Assembly (NCBI GenBank): GCA_037576215.1
Contig: JBANDB010000005.1
Location: 6,414,905 to 6,478,904 of the forward strand
Direction: 5' to 3'
Length of the DNA: 64,000 nt
DNA from: Armillaria gallica
Lineage: Eukaryota; Basidiomycota; Agaricomycetes; Agaricales; Physalacriaceae
Every line of letters begins with the position of its first letter. The first letter of the stretch is position 1. Below are positions 10,243-21,964 of this stretch, in pieces. A model generated the notes under the pieces. That model was not told the DNA's origin, ran no database searches, and was given only the letters and a program-made list of their open reading frames with translations. Position numbers and translations under genes: made by a program.

Positions 10243-13200
10243 TGATGGGCCTTAGACTTCCATGGCAACAGCAACACCAACTCGGAATGAGCTTGGCTAA
10301 TTAATGTAGTGGCACTGCTGCTACAGTAGCAGCAGCGGAACTCTAATTTTATTTTTAAACCAAAAAGGAAAATAAAGAATTTAAGTATCCAAAAGATTAG
10401 AAAAAGAGTGGCACGGCAATCAAGGTGATCGTGTGTGCGAGTGGTTTGGGGCACCTCCGTGCAGTAGAACAATTCCTCTATATGCAAGAATACACTGCGA
10501 CTTTAAGTCTGCAAAGTAGTACTGCTTGGTAGTCAAGTACTAGATGCTAAGGCTATAAGCCAGTAGGGTTCTCTTGAAGTGAGAGGGAACGAAAGCGGGT
10601 ATGACATGAATACCACAAATCCGTATGAGAAAACACGAGATGAGACTAGAAAACATCGCTCGATGGTAATCGGAGTGGGGTGATGGAGAATAGACTAAAC
10701 GGTCGGCAATAGTCTATGAGTGAATGAGGCGATGAGAAAATGTGGGCAGAGATGGTGTTGATACACCGTCTACGCGTTCACACCTAGATTTTGCGATTTT
10801 ATAATAATACTATTGCATATCTATCTTACATTAGTGATACTTAAAGGACTATAGCTGAGGCTTCGAAGCTGATAGTTAGACTAGTATGCGACTAGTAGAG
10901 CCAGGACTTAGATGTGATACCACTAGTGGGTTAAATCTACCAGCCGGCCATACTAGTGACTTGAATGCTAACAGGGCTAAGTGAATACGGCCACTAGTGG
11001 ACAAGTAACGCGACTAGGGCACCAAACAAGAAGCAGAGGACACAAATCTCATGAAGTTCGGTCACTAGCGAGCCGCTCTGGGCATAAACGCCTAAGTCAG
11101 GTTAACTAGTCACGCGGCAATCTCGAAACAGGACTTAGAAATGAATTAGCAACGGATTAACCTTGCGGTAGATCCGCCGGGTGCGATACAGATCCATTGC
11201 GATCGGTACTAGTATAGCCGGGCTGCGCCTTCGATCACGATCGACAGCTGTTACAGGCATGCTCGCCTGGCTAGTCATTTATCCTTGGCACTAGTGGAGC
11301 GTCGCTGGGCCCAGGACACAGAATACAACCGCTAGTGGAGCTCCTAGGCTCACTAGTCAGCAAGCGATCGTTTCTAGACCGACTATTGCGTGATTATTCA
11401 CCATTATTCGTGACTAGCCAAGAAATCCTTATCAATAATACCCCTCTAGTCAGTTATTTATATCTCGATCATACCTTGTTTGTCAGTATATAAGTAGTAG
11501 AATAGGCACACGCGCGGCTCAGGCAAGCCATCCCCGCAATTGTGACCTACTAGTCAGTATCTAGTGCCCCAATTAAAGGCTTTTGTGCTTAACCTCGACG
11601 AAGCGGCTACTAGTCGCTAAGTTACCCATAGCATTGAGTGAATAGAAGTGTCTTAGAGTAATCTTTTGTGTCCTGCAAAGGCCAAGAGTGTTTCGAAGTT
11701 AGTTCAAGCAAGTTCTCGAAGTTTAAAGTATTATTCTTAGGCCAAGAGCGCCACTAGTCTGCCTAGAAAGCGACTAGTCAAGTGTTTATTCACTTGTAAG
11801 ACATTACAGGGCCAAGAGAGCCACTAGTTCGAAGCAGTCCCAGTCAGAGCGAGCGCAGTAGCTCAAGTCGAGTCACTATTCATCCAATTGTGTCTTACAA
11901 ACCCCACTAGTGCGAGTAGTACGCTTGTATAGCTCACTAGTAATGCAATAAAACGTCTTTAAACAACTTTCCTTGATTATTGAAGTCTGCAGAGTGCTTC
12001 TATCGTACTCGAAACGCCCGAATTCAATACATTGGTGATAAGTGTAGAGTTAGTGATTGGTTTAGTGTTGTTGGTGTTCATTGCCAGCCTCTAGTCCATT
12101 TGCCACTCGCCGTTACCGAGCACATCAGTGTGTGGTGAGAGAAAACGTTGAACGAGGTGCTGGGGGTGGAATGTCGAGAGAAAACATTAAACTACAAAAA
12201 CTGGTGATGATACTGGTCCTATACGATGCGATGGTGCTGAGTTGATGTCGAAACTTGTCTGATGCTGAAACGATCCTATCTTATGTCAAAACTAACCTTC
12301 AAGTCCACTCGAGGGACTGATACTATATGAAAACTTGCTGAACTGATCCTAAGTCTGCTCTGAGACTACCCAAGTGGGCAACAATAACGATGGTGAAAGA
12401 GAAATGGTAAAAACTCCAATGGTGTGAAAGTGAAATGATGACAGCCTATAAAAGATAACATGGGTGAGGTATGGTGCAGCGATCATGTATTGGCACAATA
12501 TGGGCATGCACCAATAGTGTTAAGAGCAAAGAGCACATAGCAAAGGACTCTTCACAGTTAAAAACCGTGGAATAACTCTGGTGAGCTCAAGAGTCGACAT
12601 GCAATCGAGAATATGCTGGGGTAAATGGTATATTGCCATAGAATGGTGAATAGACGTGGTTTACTGGCAATAGACTAGTGTGTGACAATAATTGACGTAG
12701 TCTGGGTCAACTAGAGATGAACTGCTCTTGAACTATGTTTTCTCTCTAGTTTTTATACTACAAGTACAAATTTATAAATAGAGTAAATATGCGAGACTTA
12801 GTAACACTGTAAGGCCTTGGCTTTGTAAAAATCAGAGGAAACATATGGTACTTCGTCTTCTAAAGTAACAGCAACCTGTCAACATTGCTGCATATGGATG
12901 CAAACCGTATGGGGTCATTGAGCAATGCACAGATTGTTAGGTGCTGTTTAGCTGTGGATTACTTGAGCGATAGTCGTCATGCTGAGGAGTACGCATGGGG
13001 CAACGTTTTCTTGAGGCCTTGGCGAAGTAACAGCCTTAGTAAACATGGTCTGTAGTTGCCGTAGCTGCAATTGCCATAGCTGGGAAGGTACTCGCATCAA
13101 TCACATCATTTTCATTAAGTGATCAATGAGTGCATCAACTAGGTGCTTCTGAGTGATATGTCAATTCCTTATTGGGATGATTGTTGATCGAAGGTGCCTT

Positions 13201-13401
13201 GCCATGATGAAGTATGGCAATTATGATGCGTGGCAAGATGGGATGGATAACAAAGCGCATGAGGAGTGGTTGCTGTCGGATGAAAGTGGTATCAGTGGGT
13301 GTGCAATCATTGGTTTACTGAAAGGCCATTGGAGTGACAGTAGTATTAATTAGTAGGGAAAATCTGCGAATTCTGAGCGTACAGAGCCTGGAGGCTCATC
13401 A
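10243..13401 (+). mobile_element. LTR-like element family B, copy 2, inserted in copy 1
   Basis: It runs from TGATGGGCC to GGCTCATCA and is flanked by a perfect 4-bp duplication ctgt (10239-10242 and 13402-13405). The flanks are the two halves of copy 1, joined at the position where copy 3 is continuous (GGGCACCTCC then ATTCCTCTATATGC). This is therefore an insertion of the family into itself. Copy 2 has an extra segment near 10317-10400 (a CTGCTGCTACAG region with an A-rich stretch) and is itself split by the family A element 10759-12127. No coding gene is evident. Confidence 0.8.
10759..12127 (+). mobile_element. LTR-like element family A, copy inserted in family B copy 2
   Basis: A 1369 bp element with ends TGATACACC...GAGCACATCA is flanked by a perfect 4-bp duplication gtgt (10755-10758 and 12128-12131). 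The same element, reversed, lies at 35458-36829. It is rich in CTAGT/ACTAGT motifs, dozens of them. A TATATAAG box (11487) precedes an AATAAA signal (11947), an order suiting a U3-R-U5 LTR read on the plus strand. This copy still has many CpGs and so is probably the younger one. No open frame of note is present. Confidence 0.8.
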
Positions 13402-14964
13402 CTGTGCAGTAAATCAATTCCTCTATACACAAGAATACACTGTGACTTTAAGTCTGTGAAGTAGTACTGCTTGGTAGTTGAGTACTAGATGCTATGGCTT
13501 TAAGCTGGTAGGGTTCTCTCAAAGTGAGAAGGAACAGAAGCAGGTATGACGTGAATACCACGAATCCATATGATAAAACACAAGACGAGACTTGAAAATG
13601 TTGCTTGATGGTAATCTGAGCAGGGTGAACGATGGGAGATAGACTAAACAGTCAGCAATAGTCTATGAGTGAACGAGGCGATGAGAAAATGTGGGTGGAG
13701 ACAACATGTGGCAAGAGAAAACATCAAATGAGATGCTGGGGGTGGAATGTCGAGAGAAAACATTGAACTATGAAAACTGGCGATGATACTGGTCCTATAC
13801 GATGCAATGGTGCTGAGTCGATGTTGAAACTGGTCTGATGCTGAAACGATCCTATCCTATGTCAAACTAACCTTCAAGTCCACTCGAGGGACTGATACTA
13901 TATGAAAACTGGCTGAAACTGATCCTAAGTCTGCTCAGAGAATACCCAAGTGGGAAATGATAATGATGGTAAAAACTCCAATGGTGCGAAAGTGAAACAA
14001 TGACAGCCTATAAAAGATAAACGTGGGTGAGGTATGGCATGGCAATCACGTATTGGCACAGTATGAGCATTCGCCAATAGTGTTAAGAGTGAAGAGCACA
14101 TAGCAAAGGACTCTTCACAGTCAAAAACCATGGAATAAATCTGGTGAGCTCAAGAGTCGATGTGCAATCGAGAATATGCTGGGGTAAATGGTATATTGCC
14201 ATAGAACGGTGAATAGATGTGGTTTACTGGTGATAGACTAGTGTGTGACAATAATTGACATAGTCTGGGGTCAACTAGAGATGAACTACTCTGTAACTAT
14301 GTTTTCTAGCTAGTTTTTATACTACAAGTACGAATTTATAAATAGAGTAAATATGCGAGACTTAGTAACACTGTAAGGCCTTGGCTTTGTAAAAATTGGA
14401 GGAAACATATGTTACTTTGTCTTCTAAAGTAACAGCAACTTGTCAACGTTGCCGTGTATGGACGTTAACCATATGGTTTTACTGAGCAACAAGCGGATCA
14501 ATAGGTGCTGTTTAGCTGTGGATTTCTGGGCGATAGCCATTGTGCTGAGGAGTATGCATGGGGCAATGTCTTCTTGAGGCCTTGGTGAAGTAACAGCCTT
14601 AGTAAACACGGTCTGTAATTGCCATAGCTGCAATTGTCATAGCTGCGAGGGTACTCGCATCAATCACGTCATTGTCATTAAGTGATCAATGAGCACGTCA
14701 ACTGGGTGCTTCTGAGTGATGCATCAATTCCATATTGGGGTGATTGTTGATCAAGGGTGCCTTGCTGTGATGCAGTATGGCAATTATGATGCGTGGCAAG
14801 ATGGGATGGATAACAAAGCATGTGAGGAGTGGTTGCTGTAGGATAAAAGTGGTATCAGTGTGTGTGTAATCATTGGTTTGCTGAAAGGCCATTGAAGGGA
14901 CAGTAGCGTTAATTAGCAGGGAAAATCCATGAATTCTGAGCATACAGAGCCTGGAGGCTCATCA

Positions 14965-16440
14965 CCAGCAAAGTCTCAGTTCCTGGACCTGAAGCTACCC
15001 TATCTTGCAAGTGACTTATGCCAGTCTGCCCCAATCCTGTAGAGAGCTGCCCCAAGCCTACTACATGTCACATAGGATCAGATAAGTGCTCTTTCACACC
15101 AAATAATACATCTATGGCACCTAGGATAACCTTATTCCTCTATATGGAGGGGGTGCCAGCAAATTTTTAAGGCCTCCTGGGGCCAACCAACCAACCAACC
15201 TGATGTGCTGGCTTGCTGGGCTGCAACCTCCTTATGACTGATTGTTATATTACAGCCCTTGACTTATTGGGTTCATTCAGGGTCTATTACCCCTACTGCT
15301 ACCAAGTCTTTCGAAGTGGCAGTGAGACCATTTTGAGCAATAAAAGTATCAGTAAGCAAACCATGATACTGGAACACTGATTAAATTCTGGCTGTTGTGT
15401 TGAACCGGTTGTTGAAAATTTCTCCTACTGTAATGAAACCGGATAAATGTATCAGTAAAGATAGCATATCATCATTGTTTAATAAACCCATACCTCTTTC
15501 ACTTTGTTTTGCTGTGGAATCAAACTTTTTCCTGACAAACTCTTTCCAGTCTCATATCAAGCTCTCCACACTCACCACTGCCATGACCTGCAGCGAAACT
15601 TGGTAGTATTAGGTTTTATAAATATGAAGTGTAGATTTTCAAGTGTGATTGGAGGGATTCACAACAATAGGAAGGAAATGATGTGTAAGTATTGAATATT
15701 CATGTCAGATGATCGGTCTGTCCAATCATGTGAAGATCACATGATCTATTCATAGTCACTCATGGTGTGGGATTTCAAATTCAAATTTACTAGTTTCTAT
15801 TCAGAATTTTTGCTGGCCTATGAAATGCTCTGCCATGCACTCTGTCTAATTGTTTCTAGAGTATCTTTCTCCTTGCATGTCATCCATACATTGGTCACTG
15901 GCCAGTCTCACTGAGTGAGGATGTGGAAGCCAACTGAGTCAGTCCTCAAAGCAATAACATTGGTTCTACATGACATCCCAGCAGCATGCAGTGAGGCAGT
16001 CACCTTCCGAAACATGTCTCCAACACCAACACCAAAGTCATACTCAGGGCCCTGGTTCAGTGCATCATACAAGAGGGTGGCATAGCTAAAATCTAGCACA
16101 TAGGGTGGGGGGGGAGGGGTAGGGACCTTAAATGCAAAAGTGACTGCCTTCTCTGAAATGACATATTCTGCCTGCAAAATGGCTAACCTGTGGCTAATTT
16201 CCATGAGAGAAAGCATTTAGTGCAATTTACATTGGATTGTCATAGCTGGGCATGGCCAGGAATGCAGATTGAGCAAATATAGTAATCACATGGCTGAGTC
16301 AACAATAGCAGGCAGTTCAGGCCACATTCTGCTTTGAGCACTTTGTTGATACAGCAGTCATCACAGAATGCAAACATGACATTCAGATTGCCTTTGGTGG
16401 TGAAGAAAACTGGAAATCTCACCTTCAGAGCTGAGACCAT
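14965..16440. other. Intergenic stretch with two weak minus-strand frames
   Basis: Following family B copy 1 there is mixed low-CpG sequence. Two minus-strand frames (15908-16216, with a proline run and then a region ending GFHILTQ, and 16240-16440, with paired cysteines) could be exons of one decayed gene. I recognise neither, and no start, splice or stop set makes a convincing gene. A CCAACCAACCAACC microrepeat lies at about 15183. Confidence 0.25.
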
Positions 16441-16449
16441 TTCAAAAAC

Positions 16450-17257
16450 ATGGCCACACTCAAATCTAATGTCATCACTAATTTTTTCTTTGAAAAGCCT
16501 GGCCCTTCCTCCAACACTGATATATCTAAGACATCTGTTCCTCTCAACAAGACCCTGACAGCCCCTCCTCTACTTCTTCCATGGCCAAATGCCATGGCCT
16601 CAGTACCAGTCCCTGATCCACATATTCAGGGATCACATACACCACCTTCGCCACATGGCTCATTGCCTCAATTCTCTGATCCAGGGCTGACTTTGCTTGC
16701 ATGCATTAGAGCTGGTGCTATGCTGCTGCCTAGCAAAATACCATTAGGCATGCCACAGGATTGTCTAGCAAGTTTCTCAGGTGACCCACACAGTGAGATG
16801 GAAGCAACAGGGTCAGATGATGCTTGGGAGTTTGTTCATGACATGCTTAATGCAGATTTCAAATATTGCACCACTTTAGAGAGCATTTGCCAGCTCATTC
16901 AGTGTGGTTCCCTGGGGATCAATGGATTCTGCACCTGGATTGAAAGGTGTATTACAGATCTTGGAGTAGATGGTGTTTTGCTCAAGGGAAAATTAACAAC
17001 TACTTTAACAGCTGTGAATGAATTAACATGAGTCCATTTTCTATGAGAGGCTGTTCACAGGTTGATAAAGATTTAGTCCTAGTAGCTTGTCTGATGCTGC
17101 CTCAACAATCTCCAATAATATAACGGCAGCAAATAACACTGTGTATGAGGTGATTAACGTGGATACAACTGATATCATACCAATTGAGATCCCTGCAACT
17201 GACCTTGAGGTCGCATCTGGTCCTACTACATCATCTCTTGATCACAAGGACAAATAG
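16450..17257 (+). CDS. Hypothetical protein, probably repeat-associated
   Basis: An open frame of 193 residues (16450-17031) has a proline-rich N-terminal third and a more ordered C-terminal part containing AWEFVHDMLNADFKY, CQLIQCGSLGINGFCTWIE and RCITDLGVDGVLLKGKL. After a break with possible splice sites, a further open stretch (about 17083-17257) reads SDAASTISNNITAANN... and ends DHKDK at a stop. The two could be exons of one gene, but I cannot place the intron firmly. No family is recognised. The surrounding DNA is low-CpG repeat-like sequence, so this may be part of a decayed element and not a functional host gene. Confidence 0.3.
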
Positions 17258-17870
17258 GAGCCTTTTTATCTGGAAGTCTCTTGCACTGCACAAAAATTTG
17301 AGTATTTTTACTCAAAAATACATTAAAAATATACAAAGTTTCTTTTGAGTAATTTTCCTGAGAAATTAGCAAAAATATTTAGAATATTTCACCATATTTT
17401 GCAGATTTTGTGTAAAACAGTGAAAAATTCAAAATATTTTCAGTACTTTTTTCAGAAAAGAAACTGTAAAGAAATTTTGAATATTTTCTCTGTTTTCATA
17501 AGTACAAAAACATTGGCTTTTGTCCAGTGTTGCCATGGCTACATGCTAGAGTTTCCAGACAGTCACTCATGGCTATGCACTTTGCATTCTTCACAGAAAC
17601 AGAAGAGAGCAGATTTCATGCCAGCCCAGAGTTCAATGGACCATATATTTGTGATGAATTTGATCTGGTAATTGTCATGTTGGAGCTCTTGACATATAGC
17701 TGTCTGGGTGTGACTTGAAGGTAAGATTTGGCATTGTTTACTGCTTCTCACTGTGGCTTATATCTCTCAAAGTATCATCTCTCATGTTGAAGGCTTCTTG
17801 AAAAGCCTGCTAATGAGTGGTTCTGTGATGATGATTGCAAAAGATATGCCAGTTTTTGAGTTTCATGGAG
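17258..17870. other. AT-rich stretch without a gene
   Basis: The sequence is very AT-rich, with runs such as AAAAATATACAAAG and short frames only. No protein or RNA feature is supported. Confidence 0.4.
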
Positions 17871-19480
17871 ACAGCATTGATTAAAGTAGTGTAGCTGTAG
17901 ATTTATCTTCCCAAAATGGATATATTACTACCCAATTAGAAAAGAGGGGGAGGGGAGGTGGTCACCTTAAACACAAAAATGTATGCCATGTATCTTTTTT
18001 GAATCCCACCACCCTCTTGTCTGAATCTGACAACACAGCACAGAGGTCTTAAAACATCTCAGCCCACAGCTCAGCCAAGGTATCCTTTGTGTAGAACCTA
18101 AAGTGATGGAAGATACTCCTGAATCTTTTAATGAACATTATGATCACATCCTGAACAGTTGCTAGAAAGCAAGAGAAGAACTGTTTCCTGTCATTTACAA
18201 AGCATATTTATCCTCAGATGCTGGTTCACTTGGATTGACCTTCTCAATGACAACTAAGACATCATTTATATGCTCTGCAGTTCATTGCAAGTAGTCATGA
18301 GCTACTTGATCATGTTGAGTAATACACTGTCAGATCAGTTCCTGGACTGAGAGACAATTAAGATAAGAAGGAAAGGACATGTGGCAGAGGCATTGCCAAG
18401 CCACAGCAGGTGATGTGTCATGCTGGCACATGATGCATGTCCTGGAAAATGCGACTTGTACACCTAGATGCCAGTGATGCATGTGCACCAATGGACCTAT
18501 TTATAGACTAGTTAGTATGTATAAAAGACTGAGAAATGAATACAGAAACACCTTCCTGACTCTATCAGTTTTTGAAATGTAAGCATGACTGTATCTGCAA
18601 GTGTTCCCACCATCACAAGATCTTTAGGATATTGTGATAAACCATTTATTTTCTGTTTCAACAACCATATTAGTTACCAGCAGCCACCAATGCCCATACT
18701 GTCTGCACCATGAATCAATTAATCAAGTTATACATGCAGCAACTGAGCTCTCTGAAACCACAATCACAGATCCCTTATGAATCACATGATAGCATTGGTG
18801 CTGACACCCCTGAACTTAAGTTATTGTATGACAAATTGTTACACAGTAATTTCTAGTCACAATTGAATTCTCATGATAACACATGTCTTGTCCATACCCA
18901 TTTCCTGACAAGGATTGGGTGGACTGCTGCTAAGGCTGCTCAGATTTTTATTGGTGCTTGCATGAGACCAAGTGGTCAGTACTAGTGTCCACGTAGCTTC
19001 CATTTTGCTCATGCATCACTTGTTGCTAGGGTATCATCCTGTGTATGCTGTCTCAGCCTTATTCCACTCATCCACTTTCTTAACATTATTTTCTCTGTAG
19101 ACTTTATTACACTGACTGACAGCTGAGCAACATCATTATTGAGGGTCTAAAACAAAGGAAAGTTGTGCAATGACTCAGATAGAGTGATCTTATTCACAGA
19201 TTCCATCATTATTCTGAATTTGAAAATGTCAAGCAGTGAATGCCTCTTTGGGTTCTGATATCGGATTTGCTTCTGCAGAGGCTTTCTCAGCAGGAACAGT
19301 GACTGAATTGCAATACATAGTATGCATGCCAGAATTTAGACAATCATAAGATGACAAACCCAGTATCTCTTGAGCTGCATAGCATGTGACTGCTGAATTA
19401 TCTGCCACCAAGTTGAACTTGACACAGTTGGTACTAATAGGACTTGCTTTCTCATGTATTTCTAGGGTAAGTATAGTAAT
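17870..19480 (+). pseudogene. Strongly decayed copy of the unknown family seen at 52.6-54 kb
   Basis: Around 18090-18330 the plus strand reads VEPKVMEDTPESFNEHYDHILNSC and, in another frame, a stretch ending ASSHELLDHVE. These line up with VEPEPIK...NEHTHQVL (52909 onward) and with FNEHYHQVLDICRQTREELL...ACLDHVEHY (minus strand, 58539-59045). Further on, about 19214-19300 matches 53838-53920, so the order is the same as in the 52.6-54 kb region. Stops and shifts are numerous and almost no CpG remains, unlike the CpG-containing right-hand copies. The family itself is not recognised. Confidence 0.5.
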
Positions 19481-19664
19481 CAACTAGTCTTCTGTATGCC
19501 ATCACTCCTTTGTACACCATCTAGAACATCATTTCTCTGGTATTCTTAGGTGATCTTGGTGCTTAAAATTCAGTATAAAATCCATGCTTCAAATTGAGAT
19601 ACTTTTTAAGGCTGTACATGCATTCTGTGAATTGTGGTGGGCCTCTGAAGTCATGACTTGGAAC

Positions 19665-19679
19665 ATACACCACCAACCT
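19665..19679 (+). repeat. Left terminal inverted repeat
   Basis: ATACACCACCAACCT is the exact reverse complement of 27626-27640. Copies of GATGTCA and CGTCAAA follow within 170 bp. Confidence 0.7.
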
Positions 19680-20311
19680 TGCGAGAGGTCAAGGAGAGCT
19701 CAGAGCGAACTTGTTTTGATGAGTTTGTGCCGATGTCACTTTGATGGTGCTACAACTTCATTGCTACTGTTGGAGGCCTATCATTTCCACTTCATCCTGA
19801 TGCTCAACGTCAAACTGATGTCAAACTTCAGCTTAAAAAAACCTCATGTCTCCCGTCACAGTGTTTCACATAGTACATAGCATTCGTGTCATGTAGTACA
19901 TTATTTCAGGCTCAATTTCTATGTCAATATACCTTTCATTAAGACCTCAATTCGACCACAGGCATGCCTTCAGGAACACCCATCTTTGATTGTAAGTGTC
20001 GACCTGGGTGATCTCATTTTGATCTCATCAGGAATGCAAAATGGCCTCAATCTTACCATTCACATGGATCATTCATATTCACACCTGACCCGGTAGAGCA
20101 TTAGAAAGTGCTTCAGTGGTAGATATATTCAATCGATGTACAGCTACTGATATAGCTTGATTTTGTAATTGCTTCATAAACCAGAAAAAATCGCTTGCTA
20201 ATCCTCGCCATCACCATTGATGCTTTCCTCCTCATTGTTGTCATCTTGGTCACAAGTATGCTTGACCCCATGCGAGTTTGGTTTGATACGTGGTGCAAGA
20301 TCATTGATGGT

Positions 20312-21614
20312 TCAGACCCAATTATCTGTGGAGCTATCGAGTTCTCCAGAGGAGAAGCCAGACACAGCTGGATCTCCATACTTCTTGATATTGTCCTTGT
20401 AGCAGATATCTAAAGCACTATGTCTCCCTTCAATGCATTGTCTGGAATGAGTGGATCTGTACTTACATAACGAATTTGAGATCTCCTTCTGCACGCAGTT
20501 TCTCCAGGCCTACATCGACATTTGGCCAAAAGTCTTGAGCTTCATGATTCCCATGAACGACATGCCAGCGCTAAAATGAAATAGATATGAATGGGTAGTA
20601 CATTTTGAATGAAATTTGAGCTTACAATGTATGCGACTCGCATATAGAACGCGACTGTTGCTGGAAAAGGATAGGTCCCAATAATGGCCACTGCGAGAGC
20701 ACCAATATTTCTGATCTTCTTCGAGTACCTGGACTTCTTGACAGACTCCTGGATCTATAGACAACATGAAGGTTCATCGATAACAGAGTAGAGAATCCTG
20801 CATACCTTCTTCTTGATCCAATTACGAGCAACAGAGAGCTGCCAGCTAATTTCTGAAACCAGCACTCTTGTAGAAATTAGATCGTCACTTGAGGGAAGAT
20901 CTTTCACATGATTCATCCGAAGTGCAGTCTAAAAAAGTATTTCAGTAATAGTAGGGCCGTCAACGTGCAAGAAAGTATACAAGGATGTATTTCTCGCAGT
21001 CACTGGCATAGGATGTGATGGTTGATGAGCAAATGAGGGCCTTTGAATAGTTGATAAGGGTTTTCTACACAATGTAGAAGTTCAGAGAGCACCACGGTAG
21101 GATGCCATGATGCCATGGAAGAAACACATAGAATACACACCTTGAGCTCGTCTGTGACCTTCCAGTGTTCTACACCATCAGCGATAATGTGATTCATTAA
21201 ATCCCATGTTTGTAAAAGTGTCACCATGAACATGAGCTCAGGCTCTCCAGGAATTGATGTCTGATTCAAGGATTAGAAGCAGGAGGCTAAGGCAATGAAC
21301 AGACGTACTTTTGAAAACTCCAAGAAATCTCCCAACGACTGGTGTGAGAGCTTCTTCTTCTTGATAACTCGCGGGCCAAGATGTTCAAGTGGCATGAGTG
21401 GAACCATGGTAGTTGGCATGGTGGCGGATGTATCTTCTGGGTCTCCAGTAGCGTTGAGGTCATCCAAGTCATCCTCGGTAGTGGCAGCCAAACATGCTGC
21501 CTCCTGGGCATTGACAACGAGAGATGCACGTTGCAAGAATGACAATGAGGGATCATTGTCAGCTGTGAGAATTGCTGGATCAAGTGGGGGTGGAGCAGGA
21601 GGGGGAGAAGACAT
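20312..21614 (-). CDS. Transposon-borne accessory protein, unknown function, apparently intact
   Basis: Six exons on the minus strand (21614-21309, 21260-21141, 20928-20806, 20754-20626, 20570-20467, 20417-20312) join in frame to 888 nt, encoding 295 residues; every junction uses GT-AG. The N-terminus is proline-rich (MSSPPPAPPPLDP), followed by an acidic linker and a basic patch VIKKKK. The middle is helical and charged (VLVSEISWQLSVARNWIKKK, KKSRYSKKIRNIGALAVAIIG), with a hydrophobic stretch near residues 200-225. The C-terminus contains DFWPNVDVGLEKLRAEGDLKF and ends in STDNWV. An alternative last intron of only 25 nt was discarded. It is divergent from the large gene starting near 21906-21965, sharing about 300 bp of promoter. 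I infer an accessory role in the same element. The start was chosen at MSSPPP; an in-frame ATG 21 nt upstream is possible. Confidence 0.6.
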
Positions 21615-21905
21615 TGCAGTTGGGGTGTAGCACACGGAAAAGTACAGAGGTGAGAGTTGGGTTGTGCCTGTCCATGTTGAGGCCTTTAATAAAGATCAAG
21701 GACAATGTTCAAGGATGACAGATGAAACTTCCCTGCCTATTTTGGGTTAATTGACACTCCGACAATGAGATCTCATGTTGATCTTGCATCAATCTTACTT
21801 TGCCTCAATGTGTTTATTTTTTGCAATAAAATTATGACATGTCATTTAAGCAAAGGATTATTTTCCTTTATTCTAAAAGCTCCTTCTCACTCACAAGACT
21901 CATTC
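21615..21905. promoter_or_regulatory. Shared divergent promoter region
   Basis: About 290 bp separates the start codons of the two divergent genes of the 8 kb element. It is AT-rich in its right half. No single TATA box could be assigned with certainty. The bidirectional arrangement suggests joint expression of the pair. Confidence 0.35.
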
Positions 21906-21964
21906 ATGGCTCCACTGGCTCAACCACTCCCTCTTGGTGCATCTGACTTAGTCCTTAGTATCTC

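Larger units (their letters stand above)
10124..14964 (+). mobile_element. LTR-like element family B, copy 1 (split by copy 2)
   Basis: It starts TGATGGGCCTAAGAC, within the gypsy RT frame, and ends CCTGGAGGCTCATCA at 14964. Its own sequence is 10124-10242 plus 13402-14964; between them sits copy 2. The interior matches copy 3 (31970-33663), including the TATAAAAG box and AATAAA signal. No long open frame is conserved. The left flank is gcac, but the right flank is ccag and the gypsy sequence does not resume. A deletion or rearrangement has therefore removed the right neighbour. The TG...CA ends, size (about 1.68 kb without the insert) and promoter/poly(A) order suggest a solo LTR of an unseen retrotransposon. 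Confidence 0.75.

Noticed and set aside
13925..14131. Conserved minus-strand frame MVFDCEESFAMCSS... in family B copies, also at 32551-32829
   Set aside because: It overlaps the TATAAAAG promoter on the other strand, differs in length between copies, and is better explained by overall nucleotide similarity.
20442..20466. A 25-nt intron (GTAAG...CAG) in the last part of the 20312-21614 gene
   Set aside because: It is too short for a normal spliceosomal intron. Using the next acceptor (ATAG) gives a 49-nt intron, 20418-20466, and the same reading frame.
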